The translations under genes and the position numbers were made by a program. The notes beneath the pieces were generated by a model. It was given only the letters and a program-made list of their open reading frames with translations. It was not told the origin of the DNA and made no database searches. A DNA stretch of 64,000 bases from Epithemia pelagica (taxonomy: Eukaryota; Bacillariophyta; Bacillariophyceae; Surirellales; Surirellaceae). The DNA is taken from contig OX337235.1 in NCBI GenBank assembly GCA_946965045.2, positions 3,357,928 to 3,421,927 of the forward strand, in the 5' to 3' direction. This document shows, piece by piece, positions 1 to 10,967 of this stretch. Numbering within the stretch: position 1 is the first letter of the stretch; every line of letters starts with the position of its first letter.

Positions 1-309
1 GAATTGGAGTACCAGGCGGGCGAGAAAATCATGGCCCAAGATACCCGACCGGAATCCTTTTATGTCGTGCTGGAAGGAGCAGTGGCCAGTGGTGCCGCCA
101 CGCCCGAATCCGTTCAACGACATCGACAACCCATTGTGTCGGGAGCCGGGCCCGTGCACTTGACGCAAAGTTCGAGTTTTACCAATTTGCTGGATGCGCT
201 ACCACTGGCATTTGGAGGACGGGGACAGGACGGTGCGGAATTCACAGCGACGACGACGACGACCGCAAACCCGACCGGAATACCGCCACCACGCCAACCA
301 TTTCATCCC
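1..309 (+). pseudogene. 3' fragment of truncated SulP pseudogene (block to the left)
   Basis: Open in one frame and matching the cyclic-nucleotide-binding-like region of the SulP copies (for example 10270-10575 and 48010-48295), starting at GELEYQAGEKI-like residues. At about 309 it stops matching SulP and joins the sequence that follows block junctions, so the conserved C-terminal end is absent. It is the tail of a fourth block lying mostly outside the window. One substitution (T at 230, where the other copies have G) distinguishes it. Confidence 0.85.
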
Positions 310-2147
310 ACCACAGTCCTCCGCAGACATGTCTACCGACGGCCAACTCTCAGCTCTCTCTTGACATGTCCCGTGTACGTTGCTTCTTGATTCACTCTCG
401 CGAACAGTATCCTATTCCATTATCGGACTACTGTAACTCCAATGCTTATCTCCTTCATGTATATCTTGGATCACGACGCAGAGGAGTTGTACAAAGAACA
501 TTTCGTTGCTTTCTTCCTGGTTTCCACCTTTTCCGTTTCGTGCGTTGCACAGTTTCTTGTCAAATCAGAGACTCAAAAGAAATAGGAGGACTTAGACATG
601 AAAGAACGGATTTACTCCTAGTATTTAGTTGCTTGTCGCAGAAACGGTGATGAAAGGTGCAAACTTGTCAAGCGACGTCTGCTACGTTTTACGTTTGCCA
701 AAAGAGCCATCCCTTTATTCTCACAAAGTTGTGCCAAGTACCCTCTACTGTCTCTCTGAAGGCGTTCAGAGTAACCAGAAATCAGAAACGACTCTCTTCA
801 CGTTTTAGGGTCCGGTGTCCGTTCCTCCTTCATCATTCCATTAATCGACCATCATCTAGATTGGAGAATGAGGTGGAAAGGTAGGTGGGATAGTTTCTTT
901 CCTCAAAATACACCTTAGAGGCCAAACCATTCATATGTTAATTAGCAAAGAATACCTTGTAGCAACAAGAACGCTTGAGCAATCCATTTGGCAGAGCGCT
1001 TCTTTGCTGCTGACGTACTTTTCTTCTAGATTCACAGAAAAATCTTGAGAAGGCTTCATTCTTCGAGAAATGCAATGAATAACGAATCCCATCCTTGCTC
1101 TTTTGGAAAATATTCATAAGCTTACTACGGTAGGTAGTTATGCTATTGTCGTGGTAATCAGCAGTCTTCTCAACCAAAGGATACCGAAAAACCCATGTGA
1201 CTTGGAAAACAGAAAACAAGAGGACGCCGAAAGAGAGGATGGAATGGGTGTCTATTTCCGATCACACCAAGAAAGGAATCGTATCACAGTCGCCAGGTAA
1301 GAGATGGATCCTCCATGAAACGCCTTGTGTACCATCGACTGTCATATGAAGTCCAAGGCTTGCCTCAGATTGGCCTTGGCGCTCTTTTCAGTGCTAGAGT
1401 TTCCCGACTGCTGCCTACCACGGAGCCTGCAGTCAGTCGACAGTTTTTATTCCAATGGATGGATATGAGAAGTGCTTGCTAGTTGCAAACAAGTGGTGAA
1501 GAACCATGGCATCCAAAGCATCGATTTTGTGTTTGCCACATGCCGTGGACAAAGACCAATTGACGCCAGTACGACAACTGCTCATTGGCAATTGGCATTG
1601 GAATTCACTCACCATTTTGGACACGCGGTCCGTCAAAGACATTCTGGTTCTCCAATTGATACAACCCACCCGTTGTACCCATTCCAAGACGACTAATGCC
1701 AATCACCAATACCAATACGACGAGTAGTCCACAAGTAGAAATAGTAGGATGGTGACGGAACACGTCATGTTTACTCACAGCAATTGTGGAAGATCTCGCC
1801 CATTCATCCAACGCAACTAGAGTAGGGCAATAAGATGAATAAGTGGAATTAGGTGCTCCTCGTTTGCTGATCTGACCACCACTAGATTATCGAAAGCAAT
1901 TCATGGTCTACTGGCGTTTCTTGGTTATGCACTCGCTACTGTCTTTTGGTTGACAAGTGAGTTGGCTTATTATGTAAAGTCATGCTATCATTAAAGACAA
2001 CACGTCGAGTAGAACATTGTGTAAGAAAGACATGGTGTGATGAATATTCAGTCATCCCTGAAAGACAGATCAGATCTGTTTTAGGAATATGTTGCTTTTT
2101 TACGAGCAAAGAATGTGAGCACTTCCTCGTGTTAATGGTTCATTGAA
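310..2147. other. Gene-poor repeat-unit segment with decayed coding fragments
   Basis: No complete recognisable gene was found in this 1.8 kb. Short stretches read like remnants of membrane-protein exons. One is at 442-585 (+), 47 codons from an ATG with a hydrophobic core after ILDHDAEELYKEHF. Another is at about 1837-1994 (+), containing the hydrophobic run GLLAFLGYALATVFWL. Neither has a family assignment. The sequence around 1225-1440 resembles 4290-4510 in patches (shared GTCGCCAGGTAAG, AGTCCAAGGC), suggesting an old dispersed repeat. The same segment recurs at 15956-17794 and 32972-34810. Confidence 0.5.
1506..1727 (+). CDS. Small ORF of unknown function, 73 codons (weak)
   Basis: An ATG in good context (ACCATGG) opens a 73-residue frame with no recognisable domain. 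It is kept open in all three blocks (17153-17374, 34169-34390), with one His to Tyr change near the C-terminus in blocks 2 and 3. Because the blocks are so similar, an open frame is weak evidence of selection. It may be one exon of a decayed gene together with the fragments on either side. There is no transmembrane segment, signal peptide or motif to assign a role. Confidence 0.2.
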   Translation: MASKASILCLPHAVDKDQLTPVRQLLIGNWHWNSLTILDTRSVKDILVLQLIQPTRCTHSKTTNANHQYQYDE

Positions 2148-3791
2148 TTATTGTCCCAGAAGCCGGGCCTTGATTCTGGGAACATACGGGTCCATGAGGG
2201 GCCAAAGCGTAGATCCTTTCCAATCTGAAACATAATTGTCCAAATCCGCCGAATTTCGATAATGGACCAAAAGACCTTGAGTGGTCGTATTGACCATGTA
2301 AACGCGAGGTTTTGTCCAATTCACGGTGAGGCGGGGATAGTGCACCACGTAGTGCAGAATCCGATCTGCTTTCATTATCAGTTTGTTGTCTGAATGGTGC
2401 TTTCCCGTAAAGCATCGTCGGGCCTCCATGAGAAGGATCGTTGGGTCGTACGTTGTGTTGGTTCCATTGCACATGGTGAAAACATGAGGACGAAAGTGCA
2501 CAGCGTCCAATTCTTCCTCTTGAGGCGATTCCTCGAATACCTTATCTAGAAAGGCAACCAAATTCTTTTTAGTTGGTGAATGCACTGGAGCGGGCTCGCT
2601 GGAAGCAGTATTCGACAATGACACCATGGAAGAAGGGGGCGGAGGTACCGAACCCCCCTCGTCTCCGAGATAGATAAACTCGTCCACATCCCAGTCTCCA
2701 AAGTAGCGCGTATACGGACCGTAACGATGCAGAGCACTCAATTCGGCAGCAAATTGTCCTCGTGCCACGGGCCATCCCTCCGGGTTGAGGCAATAGGGAT
2801 GAGGAAACCACACATATGTCACAATACCCCGACGAATATAGGGCAAGAGGAGCCTTCGTAACCGGCCAACAACATGTTCCTCTTCATTGTCGTAGACAAT
2901 AAAGTGTTGGACACCAATCTCCAAGTGATATTCCATCCATTCCAACAAGTAGCGACCATGATCTTGAAAGACTCCATGTGTGTTATTTCTATCACTGATG
3001 TAGTTGCGTACAAAATTAGGGGTCAGAAGTCGGATAACCACCAACATGGTCATGCCATACTTTTTGTTTTGTGCATGCCCAAGAGCCAGATGGGTGGGAG
3101 TATCAGGCTGGTACCAAAGATTGGAGCAAACTGGAATATCCTTGATACTATCCCTTCCTTCCACTAATGCTGTACTTGCGACCTCGGGCTTTCTGGGAGG
3201 ATCATTTTCTTCGACTTGAAGTTCATCATGAATGGCATAGAGTGAAACTGTCAAATCTGTTGATTGTGATCCCACAGTGGTCACATTCGTGCGCAATTCC
3301 ATCGGGATGGTGCATCGAAAGGAAAAGGAGGGAGTCCAGTCATCGCCGTTGGGATGTACGTAGTCACTCCAAACTTTGTGATTACCTGGTTGAAACTCGC
3401 ATAAGAATCGGACTCGATTCTTGGGTGAATAAAAGAACTTTTGATTGTATGATGCATAGCCTGGTTCGCAGCCACTGCTGGCCAGGGCGACAAAGACCAC
3501 ATGCGTTTGCGTGGCATCTTGAAAGACATCTGACAAGTAGGGCAGTCCGGAATCATTTTGAGGTAGCGGAAAAGATTGAAAGTAACATTGTCGTAGACGC
3601 TGTTGAAGAGGAGGACTATTCTCACTGCTTTTACTGATTGCATGGCGGTTGGCGACCTCAGCTTCAAGCTCTGCTGCACATTGGTAAAAAAGGCCCAGAA
3701 ATCCCGTGAGCATAACTTGGGCTATCACAAGTATCGTGACGACAGACGAGAGTAAGATTTTCCTCTGATTTCCTGCTGTCCAGCTCCTCAT
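2148..3791 (-). CDS. GT92 (DUF23) family glycosyltransferase, block 1
   Basis: Predicted type II membrane glycosyltransferase of 547 residues, single exon. The ATG at 3791 puts a hydrophobic signal anchor at residues 12-35, as expected for a Golgi enzyme; the frame is open further upstream but without an ATG. The luminal part has Cys-rich patches and then the GT92 core: YLLEWMEYHLEIGVQHFIVY (281-300), a region beginning YVWFPHPYC, and the acidic motif GDWDVDEF (365-372), the expected nucleotide-sugar/metal-binding site. GT92 members in animals and plants transfer galactose in N-glycan or beta-1,4-galactan synthesis; the acceptor here cannot be read. Residue 70 is Tyr in this copy and Asn in the other two. 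It lies tail-to-head with the sulfotransferase at 4711-6645, which may modify the same glycans (inference). Confidence 0.88.
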   Translation of the reverse strand: MRSWTAGNQRKILLSSVVTILVIAQVMLTGFLGLFYQCAAELEAEVANRHAISKSSENSPPLQQRLRQCYFQSFPLPQNDSGLPYLSDVFQDATQTHVVFVALASSGCEPGYASYNQKFFYSPKNRVRFLCEFQPGNHKVWSDYVHPNGDDWTPSFSFRCTIPMELRTNVTTVGSQSTDLTVSLYAIHDELQVEENDPPRKPEVASTALVEGRDSIKDIPVCSNLWYQPDTPTHLALGHAQNKKYGMTMLVVIRLLTPNFVRNYISDRNNTHGVFQDHGRYLLEWMEYHLEIGVQHFIVYDNEEEHVVGRLRRLLLPYIRRGIVTYVWFPHPYCLNPEGWPVARGQFAAELSALHRYGPYTRYFGDWDVDEFIYLGDEGGSVPPPPSSMVSLSNTASSEPAPVHSPTKKNLVAFLDKVFEESPQEEELDAVHFRPHVFTMCNGTNTTYDPTILLMEARRCFTGKHHSDNKLIMKADRILHYVVHYPRLTVNWTKPRVYMVNTTTQGLLVHYRNSADLDNYVSDWKGSTLWPLMDPYVPRIKARLLGQ

Positions 3792-3835
3792 TGTTTCAAT
3801 CGTCTTTATGACAATGTACAAATACCTCGACCGTC

Positions 3836-4151
3836 TAGCAGAGTGCACTAGATGCTGAGAGGCAGAATTGTGATGTATCAGGAGAGAGGTGAGGGTAATT
3901 GGCTCATGATGAAACGATATTCCTACCCAGGTTCGGTTGCTCGGATGGATCTTGGTTCGACACGAATAAGCCCTATATGGAAGCACATGCTTCCGCGTAG
4001 CAGAGTGCACTACCTATTGATGTTGAGAGGCAGAATTGGTGAGATGAATCAGGAGAGAGGTGAGGGTAACTGGCTCATGATGAAACGATATTCCTACCCA
4101 GGTTCGGTTGGTGCTCGGTTCGACATGAATGGAAGCACATGCTTCCGCATA
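3836..4151. repeat. Tandem promoter duplication upstream of GT92
   Basis: Two imperfect direct copies (3836-3997 and 3998-4151) begin with TAGCAGAGTGCACTA. Both contain the same GAGAGGCAGAATT, GATGAAACGATATTCC and CCCAGGTTCGGTTG stretches and both end in a near-palindrome (GGAAGCACATGCTTCC). The pair starts 45 bp upstream of the GT92 ATG, so it covers the 5' UTR and proximal promoter. Older ORF-like readings through it are artefacts of the repeat. It is conserved in all three blocks. Confidence 0.85.
3979..3994. promoter_or_regulatory. Near-palindrome GGAAGCA-CA-TGCTTCC, candidate factor site
   Basis: Seven-base inverted arms around a CA centre. It occurs twice upstream of GT92 (here and at 4131-4146), once at the end of each tandem promoter copy, and is unchanged at 19626-19641, 19778-19793, 36642-36657 and 36794-36809. 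A dimeric transcription-factor site is a reasonable guess; no known diatom factor is assigned. Confidence 0.35.
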
Positions 4152-4710
4152 GGGCTCGTGCTCCTCCCACCAATGCGAGAAAATACATCACTATCTTCCA
4201 CCGACCGGGATTCTATGTGGGTGCACCTGGCGCGCACAAAGTGCACATGCTCTACCGACGAGATCACAAAACCCAAAACTCTTCTATCCGTACTTTTGAT
4301 TTTCAATCGCTTCTTCTATTCGTACCAAAAGAAAGATTATCCGAGAGTCGCCAGGTAAGCAACGCATCCTCCCGGAAAGGCTATTTTCTCAGGATAGATG
4401 AGTCAGAATTTGAAATCAATAGGCCGACTATACCTCTCAGTCCAAGGCACTCTCTATGGCTAGCACAAGGACTTGCTCCACCGGACTGCCTGCTTTTATC
4501 TCGATTGTTCTCGTCGTTTCATTCCATTTGTCAAGAGCGAGAAATCCCCTATTGCGCGCATCTTCTGGAGAGCGAAGAGGTTAGACTGTTGATGGTGCTA
4601 TTTGCGCCGAGCGTCACGGATGATCATTCCTTTCAAGGATACAGTGAGCTCAAGAATCATTTTCTTGGGCCTGTCGTGTTTTTGTTGTTTTTGTGCAAGT
4701 AGAGAATGTA
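4152..4710. other. Intergenic segment between GT92 promoter and sulfotransferase 3' end
   Basis: A plus-strand frame of 187 codons (4139-4702) is open here in all three blocks, but it starts inside the duplicated GT92 promoter. It has no recognisable domain and an unconvincing composition, so it is not called a gene. Nothing else was recognised. Counterparts are 19799-20357 and 36815-37373. Confidence 0.5.
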
Positions 4711-6645
4711 CTATTGTTCTTCTTGCTGGTGCTGCAGGAGGAGCTGCTGTTTCTTGTCCTTGTCTTGCTGCAAGAGGTCTTCGGCCCATTGGGGAATGGG
4801 CAATCCAAGCAGCACATAATCAATGCACATGTATTCCAAAACCTTTTGCACTGTATGGGCATTGTAATAGCGTGTCACTCGTGCCGTGGGTCTTGCACTA
4901 GTACGTGTCGGCATTGTCTTGGTTGTGTCAGGGTCGTGGTGACTGTCGTCCATCACCTTTTGTTCCTTGTCCATCCATGCAGTTGTAGATGCCGTTGTTG
5001 TTGTATCGGAAAGATTAAAGAGGCGATTCATTAATTCTACAAAGTGTCGAGTGTTGGTAGAAGAATGACGATCCACAACAATTTGTTTCAATTGATGCAA
5101 ATCGTCCGTCCCCAGCATACCTAAGAAACGCAAGCAAAAAGTGTTAGTCATATGGAATTCCCATCGCTATGCATTGAATTTGAGCTCTCGTCCATAATGA
5201 TACGTACCCACAAAGTCATAGTCGGTCAACAAGTTGCGAAACAAGCCTTGACAATACAGCGCTTGGGGATAGAAATGAACATTCCAAGACATGGAAAAGA
5301 CGTCGACGTAGAATTGAAACCACAATGCATGTTTGGCACTGTCAAAATCCAAATCACCCGTAATGGCGCGATGATGTTGATTGTATTGTTTCACATTGGG
5401 CGGTTGCAATGGTTTGTCATTTTGGTGTTTTGTCTTTGTTTTGGTTGTCCTTGTTTTATTCATCAAGGGCGGCGGCAAGAGGTTGGTTCGTCCACTGGCA
5501 TGATGTTCATACCATTGGACTTGATCCGTGGAAGCTCCAAACAGGAGATTGGGTTGACAATGATGTGCTTGGAAGCGGGTGGCACCGGTACACTTGTCGA
5601 CAAAGGCCGACAAGAACCGTTCCAAGGGATCGCGCAACAAGACGGCACGAGTGACACGACGACGAGTGCCGTTGGTGGTGGATGACGACAATGGCAAGTA
5701 ACACTGTTTGGCGCGTCGAGTCGTATTCATATTCTTAGTTGTGGTGGTGGTACCGTTGGTTGGTTGAAAATAGTCCGGATCATTAAGTTCACATTGCAAG
5801 CGTCTCCATCGACTGCTGGATACTTTTTCAATGGCACAAAAACGAAGCAACTGGTCGGACTGATTCTTGGTCACGTCATGGTTATCATTGGAATTGGACA
5901 AGCGAATCCACAAATCATGAAAGCCGGCATGCAAATCGGAATAGGGAGACGCATCGCGCATCAAGGTTTGAAACCACCAAGGCCACAATGCGCGAGTGGT
6001 GGACGTACCCCGTTCGCGCAAATGACGCAAACACTCTTCGTATTCGAAACGGTTGGTATCCTCGTCCTTGTTGTTGTTGTTGCTGCTGTTGGATGCATTG
6101 ATATTTGGACTGGTTTCTGACAATGTTTCATTGGAAGCTTGTTGTTCCAGACAGGTTTGCAAATGACGATAGGTTTCTTCAAAGGCCGTGGTGACAATTT
6201 GCCAGGCCAAGGGTGTCGTTGTGCGATGAATTCGATGCCACTCCCAGGCTTGTCGTCGTCGTTCGGTCGAGGCACCAGGTACAGTGTCGTCGGACTTTGT
6301 GGTACTGTTCCATACGGATGAGGACGATGCGGACCCTGTGGTTGCCGGTCGAATATTCATCCAGGGGCTCTTGTGGTTTGGTTTCGTTTCGTCCTGGATC
6401 ATTCCAGGAGTATTGGTAATGAACTCCCTACGACGACTCGTATACGAATCGACGAGAGGATGGGATTGTCGCACCAGCATCCAATGTTGAATCACCAAGA
6501 GTCCCAAGGAGCATCCCAGTGCAATCGCCAATCCCCATACTAGTAGTGTTGGAGAAGATGGTGACGACGGCACTCGTTTTAGTCGTGGTACAGCAGGAGA
6601 CTGTCTTGTGGTGTGGTGGTAGAAATGGTGGTAACTGGACGACAT
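4711..6645 (-). CDS. Membrane-anchored carbohydrate sulfotransferase (Sulfotransfer_2 type), block 1
   Basis: Two exons, 6645-5208 and 5120-4711, joined over an 87 bp intron (5121-5207; donor GTACGT, acceptor TTTCTTAG), giving 615 residues. Splicing creates the family motif YDFVG followed by MLGTDDLHQL. A type II signal anchor (LLVWGLAIALGCSLGLLVI, about 34-52) follows a basic, Ser-rich tail. IEKVSSSRWRRL (about 270-282) fits the 5'-phosphosulfate-binding loop, and RDPLERFLSAFVDK (about 338-351) the 3'-phosphate-binding motif of PAPS-dependent Golgi sulfotransferases. A long Asn/Ser/Thr-rich stem separates anchor and domain. The predicted role is sulfate transfer from PAPS to a glycan in the Golgi lumen; the acceptor is unknown. 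Initiation is taken at the ATG at 6645; the frame extends upstream only with TTG. It is divergently arranged with SulP (ATG 7243). Confidence 0.85.
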
Positions 6646-7242
6646 TTGCTTGCTGGTTGGTTTGTTTGTGGCGCAGTAATCGAACGACAAGACGAAACAA
6701 GAGAGAAGAGGTGTCCCCCTCGATGAAAAGGTGCTCCAGAAGAAATAATGCGCGCCAGAGATTTTAATGGTCCCCCGGCGCTTCGTCCAAGACCAAGCGT
6801 GCCCAACAAGGTCACATAACAGAGGTGTGACGTCGCCGATCCGCGAGCGCGAGCGGGTGGAGACCAGACGTTGCGACAGAGGTGCGCCCTGCGAGAGATT
6901 TATTGGTCATGGCCCATCACCGACCAACATGTCATGCAGGAATCTCCAACAACAAAAAATGGAATTGCAACACTCTTGGTGTTACTCAATTCCTTTGTGT
7001 TTGCAGATCGTCGCCTTTGCTTTTATATACCCGCAATAGACAACTACGAATTATTGGATAACGTTGTGGACAAGAGGACTCGTCTCGAAATCGGATTCTG
7101 TTCCCTTTCCGTCGCATTCTTGCAAGTGAGGAAATCATATACTTCTGTGATCACCACGAGAATCTCTGTATCAGAAAGCGTACAACCAAAGCATCGGTTT
7201 CATTCCTCCCCACAAAGAAGAAGAAGAAGAACCCTTTTTACC
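6646..7242. promoter_or_regulatory. Divergent promoter between sulfotransferase and SulP, block 1
   Basis: About 600 bp separate the two divergent start codons. A conserved GTCACA-N9-TGTGAC inverted repeat (6811-6834 region) runs into TGACGTC at 6828-6834. This is a CRE/bZIP-type core of the kind bound by bZIP factors and aureochromes (established for other diatom genes, not shown here). GA/AAG-rich sequence lies just upstream of the SulP ATG and probably belongs to its 5' UTR. Shared control of both genes is inference. Confidence 0.45.
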
Positions 7243-10200
7243 ATGGACCACGAGTCAGTGGGTCGGTCCCCACATGATTCATTGGCGGAAGAACAGACAC
7301 CGTTGTTGTCCTTGTCATCCTCCTTTCCAGGTCGTTCCAATCCTTCCTTGTTACAAAGGAACAACGACAGCTCTTGGAATGGAACTCAGCTGATTCCTCC
7401 CCTCCACCATGCAACTACAAATCCTTCCGGTCCAGAGGGTACAACAACAACAGCAACAACATTTGGTGAGACGAATACGCTGGCACCCTTGCAAGGCTAC
7501 CTTTCTCATTCGTGGAGAGACGCAATTCACACAAACAAGAAGGAACCTTACAACAAGAGTCTTGTGCAAGACGAGGACGATTTAGAGCCTGGTGGTGGTC
7601 GCCGTCGTCGACCACGTCTCCGTCCTCGTTCTCCCTCCACCCAGCAGTCCTTCTTCTCGTTGTGGTCGAGTGGTTGTTCCTGGTGCTGGTCGCATTCGCA
7701 ACGAGTCAGTCGTGTCTTGATTTATGCTGCCATCAATCTCTTATTGGCTGTGCCGGGTTTGTATGGGTATGCGGCGGTCATTTTCAATCATGCCGTTTTT
7801 CGTCCCTACACCAATGCCTTGGCTAAATTGGTCTTGTGGTCCAGTTTGGTCCATCAAGCTGGATTCCTCTGCTGTTCGAGTTTGAGTGGCTTTGCCATTG
7901 GGACTGTCCAAGATGCCGGTTTGGTCTTTTTGTCCCGCATGAGTCATGACATTGCCACGCAAATGACGCTCCGGTACCAACGCGATGACTCCTACTTTGT
8001 GCATGCGCTGGAACCACAACAAGGTCTCTCGACGAACGACACGAATGATAGCAGCAGCAGCAGTAGCGTCATACTGGATCAAGCCATTGTTTCGACCACA
8101 GTGGTTCTCTTATCCTTGAGTACGGCCTTGTTGGGTGTTTGCTTGGTCTTGATGGGACATTTTCGACTCGCCCATGGCATTGTTTCCTACTTGCCCATGC
8201 CCGTGGTGGGAGGTTATTTGGCCTTTATTGGATACTTTTGTGTTCAGGCCGGTGTCGCCCTGGCCATTTCCACCCCGCTGGTCACCTTGCGCGATTGGGT
8301 GACGCAAGTCTTGTTCCGGACCGATCATTTGCTACTGGCACTGCCCGCTTGTGTCGCAGGATTGGTCTTGACCTGGGTGGCCCGAACAGGACATGCCACG
8401 GGGCAGGCCAGTCTCTTGCCAGCCTGCATGGTTGCCATTCCCGCCCTCTTTTATGTCATTGTCTTTGTTCATTATCGTTGGACGACTCACGACACGGACA
8501 AGGAGTCTTCTTCGTCGTCTTCCTTTTTGGATACGGCCCGCACTCATGGCTGGGTCGGACCCGTGGCACCTCCCACACCCGTGTCCGAGTTGGTCCAATT
8601 GATTCATTGGCAATGGATTGATTGGTCCATGATTTCGCACATTGGTGGAACCTGGGTGGGTATGGTCTTGGTCGTCTCCTTTGCTTCCTGTCTCGATGTA
8701 GCGGCCATTGCCATGGATATGGGACGTCCGCTCGATACCAATCGCGAATTGCGGACCGTTGGAATTTGCAATGGTACGTACAAAAGTGGCAACAGTCCCG
8801 AAACGAGTACCACACAACAAGAGAGATTTCAAAACTTACACCATGAATTATTTCTCCTTGCCGTGTGCCCCATTTTTGCGTTTGAAAACCGAACCATTAC
8901 AGTCATGTCCGGTCTGACTGTTGGCTTTACCGGATCGTACATTTTTTCCCAAACCATTTTCACCTACCGGACCGGTGTTCATACCCGGTGAATTGGTATT
9001 TGTATCATGGCCCTGTACCTCTTTTTTGTCCTCTCTCCCCTGAATTTGTTGGAATGGTCACCCCTCTTTTTCTTGGGCAGTACCTTGATTTTTATCGGCT
9101 ACGATCTCTTGTACGAATGGTTGATTGAAATTCGAGACCGCATCTTGTGGTTTGAGTACGCGCTCATTTAAGGCACCTTTGTGGCCATTCAAATCGTGGG
9201 GGTTGATGTCGGAATTTTGGTAGGTGTCGTGTCGGCCATGGTGGAACAGGCCTTGTCCACGGCGCAAACCACCACGGTCCTGTGTGTCCCCAAACGATCC
9301 AAGGCGGTCTGGAGTCGCGAGGAAATGCAACTCTTGCATCGACATGTCTATCAACAAAATGACAGTACACGTCCCATTGTCACGTTGGAATTGATGGGAC
9401 CAGTCTTTTTTGGCTCCGCCCTCTATCTCATGGAACGACTCTTGCACGAAGTGGGCCTTTCGACGACCCTCGACCATAACAACAACCACAACAACACCAA
9501 GGAAAGGATACAGAGCAACGGAAATGACACAAGGACGGACAATGGGCCATTCAAGGGATCCCCCGCCATTCCCCATAGTCCACGGACGTCGCCGTACTTT
9601 GTGGCGCTCAACAAACGACCGTCCTTGTTTCATCAAGACGTTGCGTCGACCGTCTCCCACGGCCCCAACCATCACACGACCACTAGTGGCGGCTCGATTC
9701 CCCGGCGCAGTCCTCCCAAATATTGCGTCTTGGATTTGACGCAAGTGTCCAACATGGATGCCTCGTCGGCTCGTTCGTGCTTTGTTCAGTTTGCCAAATT
9801 GTGCAGTCAAGAGGGTATCACGGTCTGTGCCTCGGGTGCTACACCCCGCATTGCCTGGATGCTACGGACGCATCAAGCCGCGTATCCACTCCAAGAGGAA
9901 GAAGAACGAATCAAGGCGACCTTGTGGCACGTGACAAAAACATGCTCGACCACCACCTCCTCCAAATCCTTGCAATCCCCGACGTTCCAACACCCCAAAG
10001 TGGACAAGATTCTCCTATTTCATACCACCCATGAAGCCTTGGAGTTTTTTGAAGCAAGTTTGATTCATGAATTTCAAAGTCAATCCACGTCGTTGTCCCA
10101 GACTAGTTCATCCGTCATGTCGGCGTCCCTAGGTTCGGCCAACAAGGACACGACACTCTCTTCCATTTTGGGACGATTTCTCTTGGCCGGTTCCATTGCC

Positions 10201-10866
10201 ACGGGCTACTCCCCCGAGGAGCTGCTCATTATTTTACAACGACTCGACAGTCAACGATACCATTCGGAATTGGAGTACCAGGCGGGCGAGAAAATCATGG
10301 CCCAAGATACCCGACCGGAATCCTTTTATGTCGTGCTGGAAGGAGCAGTGGCCAGTGGTGCCGCCACGCCCGAATCCGTTCAACGACATCGACAACCCAT
10401 TGTGTCGGGAGCCGGGCCCGTGCACTTGACGCAAAGTTCGAGTTTTACCAATTTGCTGGATGCGCTACCACTGGCATTTGGAGGACGGGGACAGGACGGG
10501 GCGGAATTCACAGCGACGACGACGACGACCGCAAACCCGACCGGAATACCGCCACCACGCCAACCATTTCATCCCCATGCAGGCAGCTCGGGTGGTGGTA
10601 GTAGTGGCGGTGCGTACCATCCTCCAGTCGTGGTGGGTACTGTTTGGCCCCTGGGAGGTGTCTTTGGATTTACCGATTTGTGGTTGGATCGACCTCGTAC
10701 CTTTGGAGCCTTTGCCACGCAAGATCCGACCAGAGTCGCACGCATTACAAGATCGCACATGAATCTACTCCAACAAGAAGATGCTCAACTTTTTGGATTG
10801 CTCCATCAAGTGTTGTTGCGCGCGAGTATCTTGGATTTGGCCAATTGCACCTGCCATGGAGTGTAG
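7243..10866 (+). pseudogene. SulP transporter with STAS and cNMP-binding-like domains, two premature stops (block 1)
   Basis: Same gene model as the intact copy at 39938-43561: ATG at 7243 in context TTTACCATGG, intron 8774-8902 (129 bp, GTACGT...TTACAG). Relative to that copy two Trp codons are nonsense: TGG540 to TGA at 8989-8991 and TGG600 to TAA at 9169-9171. No frameshift follows, and the whole STAS and cNMP-binding-like part stays open to 10866. A translated product would be 539 residues and would lose the last membrane helices plus both cytosolic domains. It could still be a truncated membrane protein, but a recent pseudogene is more likely. The TAA is shared with block 2, so it predates the last duplication or was spread by conversion. 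Confidence 0.8.
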
Positions 10867-10967
10867 CAACCTTCCAAAGAACACCAGAACGAAAGAAAAA
10901 CCTCATCAGGATACCGTACAAAAATGGTTTCTTGGCATGTGTATTTTTTTGTGTCAATGAAGGGAGC

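Noticed and set aside
3852-4702. Two plus-strand frames (168 and 187 codons) near the GT92 promoter
   Set aside because: They read through the tandem promoter repeat and intergenic DNA, without domains. Conservation across blocks reflects recent duplication.
9169-9171. Programmed stop-codon readthrough or codon reassignment at the SulP TAA
   Set aside because: The intact block 3 copy has Trp here and other genes use TAA, TGA and TAG as ordinary stops. Pseudogenisation is simpler.
9058-9810. Minus-strand frame of 250 codons, repeated in every SulP copy
   Set aside because: Antisense to the STAS region of SulP. It recurs because SulP is duplicated, not because it is a gene.
9181-10866. Separate gene for the STAS/cNMP-binding-like part downstream of the stop
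   Set aside because: There is no ATG near its start; it is in the same frame as SulP and matches the continuous intact copy in block 3. A premature stop explains it better.
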